DNA from: a virus
Strand: one strand, 5' to 3'
DNA length: 36,272 bases
Virus record (IMG/VR): IMGVR_UViG_3300021959_000162
Span: 1 to 36,272 of that record
Of this stretch, positions 33,163-36,272 are shown piece after piece. Position numbers and translations under genes: made by a program. The stretch's first letter is position 1. Each line of letters begins with the position of its first letter. The notes beneath the pieces are model-generated. The model was not told where the DNA came from, made no database searches, and worked only from the letters and a program-made list of their open reading frames with translations.

Positions 33163-34261
33163 CAGATAAATTATTTATCCTTGTATATAATTTTTGTTTA
33201 CTTTTTTTCTGATAATTTATATATAAATTATAGTTGTATTTACATATTTCAGTTAATTTATCCATATCGCTATTAAATTCTTCTATAGGTTTAGACATAA
33301 GTCTTTCTAACTCTTTACACAATACAACAAGTCTTCTCTTATTATCATGAATATAATCATAGCTTTCATCTATGATAGGAGAAAATGTCTTATAACCAAT
33401 ACTTCTTATATACTCAAGACTTTTGTATTGTCCTACGTATATAAAAGGTTTTTTAAATAAAAAAGATCTATAAATCTTTTCACTCATAAATGGTTCTGCT
33501 TTTCTATCCCAGTTACCTTCAGGTACTATATTAATAGACACTTTATTTAGTGTACTTTCAATATCTAAATTATTAAATAATTCTTTATTAGGATAGTCTC
33601 TTGCAGATATAAAACCTTTTGTTGTTATATTACTTTTTATAAAATACTCTAGTAATACTGTTCTTTCTAAACTTTCTTCATAGTTCATTAAAAAACAACA
33701 GAAACGTCTGTTATCAAAATTTTCTAATTTATTATACTTATCACCTTGTATATAGTTATTAGGACCCCACTCTTTCATAGTATCTTCTAATATATTAACG
33801 CACATAAAATTAGGAGAATCAATATAGTGTAAAGTAAGAAATAAAACATTTTTATATCTCGGATTATTTTCTACCATTCGTATAAGTACCTCTTTTTCAG
33901 TACTTCTGTAACCGCCCATAGGTTCTAATATTATAATTAATATAGTACCTCTACCTCTATCATATTGTTCTTTTACTTCTGGCGGTAATAATCCTATAAC
34001 GTCATAGTTTGTATCTCCCCAATCAAATAAAAAATTAATAAAAGTTAGATTATGTATTACAACTGGGTAAATCCAATTTCTTAGTTTTCTACAAACGTTA
34101 CCTTGTATAATACTACCAGAAGCATAATATTCAAGATCTACTTCATCCTTAAGAAATACTGCTCTCAGAGCATGGTCTGTATGATCTGTTTTAGTAATAT
34201 TTCCCAGTACACCTTCAATAGGATCTATATGATCTATTAATACTTTAATAGTTTCCGTCAT
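33155..34261 (-). CDS. Putative glycosyltransferase-like protein, copy B
   Basis: A 368-residue paralog of copy A, sharing order and several identical stretches: 'KIYRSFLFKKPFIYVGQ', the 14-residue 'GYKTFSPIIDESYD' at 289-302, and 'RRFCCFLMNYEESLERTVLL'. 'VLIDHIDPIEGVLGNIT' at the start parallels 'MIDDIDKIKGPRPN' in copy A. 'VPEGNWDRKAEPFMSEKIYRS' is the part that in fucosyltransferase-like enzymes binds the nucleotide sugar. The two genes probably arose by tandem duplication. It begins 17 nt inside the end of phoH. Confidence 0.5.
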   Translation of the reverse strand: MTETIKVLIDHIDPIEGVLGNITKTDHTDHALRAVFLKDEVDLEYYASGSIIQGNVCRKLRNWIYPVVIHNLTFINFLFDWGDTNYDVIGLLPPEVKEQYDRGRGTILIIILEPMGGYRSTEKEVLIRMVENNPRYKNVLFLTLHYIDSPNFMCVNILEDTMKEWGPNNYIQGDKYNKLENFDNRRFCCFLMNYEESLERTVLLEYFIKSNITTKGFISARDYPNKELFNNLDIESTLNKVSINIVPEGNWDRKAEPFMSEKIYRSFLFKKPFIYVGQYKSLEYIRSIGYKTFSPIIDESYDYIHDNKRRLVVLCKELERLMSKPIEEFNSDMDKLTEICKYNYNLYINYQKKSKQKLYTRINNLSDD

Positions 34262-34970
34262 TTTGCATATTATACTTTGCTATGATATACTGTTTAAGAA
34301 AGTCACTTCTTACTATATCTTCAATTCCAAATTCAATAGCAGTAAACTCCTTTAGACATTTAAGGATTCTCATAAAATGTTGAATACCTTTTTTATCATT
34401 TTCTTTAGTAAGATCAGATTGTGTGTAATCTCCAGAAAATATAATTTTACTGTTTTTACCTATTCTTGTAATTATACTATCAAGTTCATGAAAATTCAAG
34501 TTCTGACATTCATCCACAATCACTACAGCGTTATTTATAGTTATGCCCCTGATAAAAGATGTGCTCATAAACTTTACATTGTTTTGTTGTTTTAGTGCAT
34601 CATAAGCATCTTTTATACCAAAAAGCTCCCCACAGACAGATCTGTAAGGAGCTTCATATAAAGATACCTTTTCTTGTTCATCACCCGGTAAGAATCCTAT
34701 ATCTCTTGTGGATACTACAGATCTTACTATAAATATATCATTATAATCTGATGAAGGATCTAATACTTCTTCTAGAGCTAAATATAAAGATAAAAATGTT
34801 TTACCAGTTCCTGCTATGCCATGAAGTAGTAAGTGTTGATTTTCTCTATATGCTTCGTATGTTTTTCTTTGGTTATCTGTAATAGGTGAGAATGTCAGTA
34901 GATCGTCTATTCTCACCTTTTTAAGTGGTTGTGTCTTGCCGTTATTTCCGTTATTATTTCCGTTACCCAA
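34245..34970 (-). CDS. phoH: PhoH-like P-loop ATPase
   Basis: A 241-residue PhoH-family protein, widespread in marine phages and of uncertain function (ATPase, possibly acting on RNA). The Walker A motif is at residues 51-58 (GIAGTGKT) and Walker B is 'NAVVIVDECQNL' near 147-158. 'TFSPITDNQRKTYEAY' and 'NSKIIFSGDYTQSDL' are also typical. It starts with TTG at 34970, with AAAGGAG nine nucleotides upstream overlapping the glutaredoxin stop. The first ten residues are a Gly/Asn-rich stretch (GNGNNNGNNG), unusual for the family. Confidence 0.93.
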   Translation of the reverse strand: MGNGNNNGNNGKTQPLKKVRIDDLLTFSPITDNQRKTYEAYRENQHLLLHGIAGTGKTFLSLYLALEEVLDPSSDYNDIFIVRSVVSTRDIGFLPGDEQEKVSLYEAPYRSVCGELFGIKDAYDALKQQNNVKFMSTSFIRGITINNAVVIVDECQNLNFHELDSIITRIGKNSKIIFSGDYTQSDLTKENDKKGIQHFMRILKCLKEFTAIEFGIEDIVRSDFLKQYIIAKYNMQNDGNY

Positions 34971-34984
34971 GTAGTGAGTCTCCT

Positions 34985-35218
34985 TTAATTAGTATCAGAT
35001 TCTAAAAAATCTAATAACTCATTATAGCCTCCTACATACTTATCATCAATAAAAATTTGTGGAACAGTACGGGCATTGGGCACTGCTTCTAAAAATTGCT
35101 CTTTGGTATACTCTTTTCCAATTATCTTTTCTTCGTAATCAATTTTAAGTATGTTTAGAGTTGTTTTAGCTTTAACACAGAAATTACAAGTTGGTGTGCT
35201 CCAAATAGTTGCTTTCAT
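34985..35218 (-). CDS. Glutaredoxin
   Basis: A 77-residue protein with the glutaredoxin fold: active site Cys-x-x-Cys at 11-14 (CNFC), 'RTVPQIFIDDKYVGGYNEL' with the cis-Pro and the Gly-Gly glutathione-binding turn, and normal length. In phages it is thought to reduce ribonucleotide reductase or other thiol enzymes in the cytoplasm. Its ATG overlaps the stop of a possible 18-residue peptide (TAATG), so translation may be coupled to it and to the MazG-like gene upstream. Confidence 0.93.
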   Translation of the reverse strand: MKATIWSTPTCNFCVKAKTTLNILKIDYEEKIIGKEYTKEQFLEAVPNARTVPQIFIDDKYVGGYNELLDFLESDTN

Positions 35219-35274
35219 TATTTTGTACCTTTATCAATCAATTTCATAACTTCTTCAAATGAGTTATATTCCAC
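35218..35274 (-). CDS. Possible 18-residue peptide between mazG-like gene and glutaredoxin
   Basis: GTG at 35274 has AGGAG nine nucleotides upstream and opens an 18-codon frame (MEYNSFEEVMKLIDKGTK with GTG read as Met). Its TAA overlaps the glutaredoxin ATG as TAATG, and its start lies inside the MazG-like gene's last codons. It looks helical. It fills the gap exactly and would couple translation of the two flanking genes. A frame this short can arise by chance. Confidence 0.35.
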   Translation of the reverse strand: MEYNSFEEVMKLIDKGTK

Positions 35275-35683
35275 TTATACTAACTCCTGAATCAGACACA
35301 TATCGGGGATTAAACTCTCCATCTGGATGACGATCTTTTAATTTTTCAAAGTTTTTTGCTATCACTTCATTAGGATCTAAATGTAATGCTAAACAGTTTT
35401 GAATCCAGTACCACATAATATCTCCTAGTTCACTTTCTAGTCGATCTTTAAACTCTTGATTAAATGGTTTACCATGAAACATTAGTTTTTTAACTAATTC
35501 ATTGTATTCACCAACTTCTCCACTAATTCCGATAGCACCTGTTAAAATTCTGGAAGGATGTGGAAGCCCCATATCTTCTAATTCAGTGAGTCTATCTCTT
35601 GTATCATTTAATGACTTAGACGTTTCTGATGTTACACCGTCTACAAACTCTTTATATTTATTTAAATCAATCATGCTCGCCAT
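35264..35683 (-). CDS. MazG-like nucleotide pyrophosphohydrolase
   Basis: A 139-residue protein with the MazG metal-binding helices: 'GISGEVGEYNELVKKLMF' (Glu-x-x-Glu pattern) and 'RLESELGDIMWYW' (Glu-x-x-x-Asp type), then 'VIAKNFEKLKDRHPDGEF', a common C-terminal segment. Phage MazG-like proteins hydrolyse nucleoside triphosphates, with dUTP/dCTP or ppGpp discussed as targets. Here it sits by glutaredoxin and PhoH. GGAGG lies four nucleotides before ATG 35683, which I took as start. An in-frame ATG at 35674 is possible. It overlaps the upstream membrane-protein gene by 17 nt. Confidence 0.85.
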   Translation of the reverse strand: MASMIDLNKYKEFVDGVTSETSKSLNDTRDRLTELEDMGLPHPSRILTGAIGISGEVGEYNELVKKLMFHGKPFNQEFKDRLESELGDIMWYWIQNCLALHLDPNEVIAKNFEKLKDRHPDGEFNPRYVSDSGVSISGI

Positions 35684-36107
35684 TCAACCTCCGGCCATTA
35701 TAACCATCAATACGCTTAAACACATCAGGGTTACGACGTGCAGTATCAAAAGTGCCAACAGTGATTACGATTGCTGCAAGTAGTAGTGTGTGGGCAATAG
35801 CATTAATACCCCAGAACATGATACTACCCATATACATAGAGCATACAGATACCCACATCCACGCAAGAATCTGCATAATTAGATGTCTAACTTGTAAGTT
35901 AGGAATGTTCTTAAGTGGGTTAATATTAGCATCCATAACGCTATTCCACGATTCGTAAATATATTCTCTCATATCTTTTACCTTTTCAAATGTTACTTTA
36001 ATAGGATAGTTAGCATCAGCACTATCTCTGTAATCTATAGCATCATATAAATCATAAAATTTTTGTGCAACTTTATGATCTTTAAAATATGCTGTTACTT
36101 TATACAT
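35667..36107 (-). CDS. Two-helix membrane protein, unknown function
   Basis: A 146-residue protein. Residues 1-50 form a soluble alpha/beta stretch ('VTAYFKDHKVAQKFYDLYDAID', 'YPIKVTFEKVKDM'). Two hydrophobic helices lie at about 74-95 ('LIMQILAWMWVSVCSMYMGS') and 98-120 ('FWGINAIAHTLLLAAIVITVG'), followed by a basic tail. No holin family recognised, and it sits in the early block, so lysis is not implied. It starts eight nucleotides inside the DUF1289 gene and overlaps the MazG-like start. Confidence 0.75.
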   Translation of the reverse strand: MYKVTAYFKDHKVAQKFYDLYDAIDYRDSADANYPIKVTFEKVKDMREYIYESWNSVMDANINPLKNIPNLQVRHLIMQILAWMWVSVCSMYMGSIMFWGINAIAHTLLLAAIVITVGTFDTARRNPDVFKRIDGYNGRRLNGEHD

Positions 36108-36252
36108 TTTTTATCCTATCTAATATTTCTAATTTTCTATTATCTGTGGCTATAAACCACTCTCTAATTTCGTCTTGAGTTCTTCCGCAGCCAGTGCATA
36201 CTCCCTTTACGAGAGCACACACTTTTTGGCATGGAGAAGTTACACCAGACAA
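36100..36252 (-). CDS. DUF1289 family small Cys-rich protein
   Basis: A 50-residue protein starting at TTG 36252. It has the DUF1289 pattern: 'SPCQKVC' then 'GVCTGCGRTQDEIREW', then a helix to the end ('DNRKLEILDRIKNV'). The four cysteines probably bind a metal or Fe-S cluster. The function of this family is unknown; it is best known in Proteobacteria, and its presence here suggests a proteobacterial host. No good ribosome-binding site is seen, but the TTG overlaps the end of the preceding gene. Its stop overlaps the membrane-protein start by eight nucleotides. Confidence 0.75.
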   Translation of the reverse strand: MSGVTSPCQKVCALVKGVCTGCGRTQDEIREWFIATDNRKLEILDRIKNV

Positions 36253-36272
36253 GCATCACCGTCACAGAACTT
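36240..36272 (-). CDS. C-terminal end of a gene cut by the window edge
   Basis: The minus strand from 36272 reads KFCDGDACLV and then TAA (36240-36242). It overlaps the DUF1289 start by 13 nt, as neighbouring genes in this block do. A Cys-x4-Cys near a C-terminus would suit a redox enzyme, but ten residues are too few for a call. Confidence 0.35.
   Translation of the reverse strand, partial: KFCDGDACLV

Noticed and set aside
24521-34261. Idea that the cluster makes hypermodified DNA bases
   Set aside because: ThyX has the normal dTMP-synthase motif, and no hydroxymethyl-pyrimidine kinase, DNA glucosyltransferase of known type or base-modifying ligase is visible. A glycan or small molecule product is simpler.
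1-36272. tRNA genes, CRISPR arrays, integrase, attachment sites or insertion sequences
   Set aside because: None seen: no cloverleaf-like sequences, no spaced identical direct repeats outside the fibre coding repeats, and no integrase or transposase motifs in any frame.

Overview
This window looks like part of the genome of a tailed bacteriophage from an aquatic, probably marine, setting. It is visibly AT-rich, genes are tightly packed with overlapping starts and stops, and there are no tRNA, rRNA, IS or CRISPR elements. Marine-phage accessory genes (thyX, phoH, mazG-like, glutaredoxin, 2OG-Fe(II) oxygenases, radical SAM proteins) sit beside a long-tail module. The tail genes follow the order of the lambda-type non-contractile (siphovirus) tail: tape measure, M, L, K-type peptidases, I, J. 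The host cannot be read from the sequence.

The layout is two convergent blocks meeting at about 23.79 kb. The rightward block (1-23.8 kb) is structural. It holds the end of a gene upstream of the tape measure, the tape measure, an M-like protein carrying a LamG-like lectin domain, an L-like protein with four conserved cysteines, and a twitch-type radical SAM protein inserted into the tail cassette. Two tandem NlpC/P60-like proteins, a JAB/MPN protein, I-like and J-like proteins follow. After these come a tail-collar fibre protein, an acidic protein with a thrice-repeated motif, a repeat-rich fibre protein, a second radical SAM protein, and a set of small proteins with strong ribosome-binding sites (acidic Cys-cluster, Lys-rich, beta-helix-like).

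The leftward block (36.27-23.79 kb) is replication, nucleotide metabolism and a biosynthetic cluster. From its upstream end: a DUF1289 protein, a two-helix membrane protein, a MazG-like pyrophosphohydrolase, glutaredoxin and PhoH. Then two paralogous glycosyltransferase-like proteins, a fusion of the two 'sporadic carbohydrate cluster' domains (2OG-oxygenase-like plus LIC12192-like), a second 2OG-Fe(II) oxygenase, a PLP aminotransferase-like protein and a glycine-amidinotransferase-like protein. A PD-(D/E)XK nuclease, then (after a candidate promoter) a 5'-3' exonuclease, a divergent dUTPase-like protein, ThyX, a MurG/GT28-like glycosyltransferase and a nicotianamine-synthase-like protein complete it.

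The most interesting feature is the 24.5-34.3 kb cluster. Aminotransferase, amidinotransferase, two oxygenase-type proteins and up to three glycosyltransferases are translationally coupled. This suggests a phage-encoded route to an unusual, perhaps guanidino-modified, glycan or small-molecule decoration. The two radical SAM enzymes embedded among tail and fibre genes are a second candidate modification system, possibly acting on virion proteins. Both ideas are inferences from domain content and gene order.
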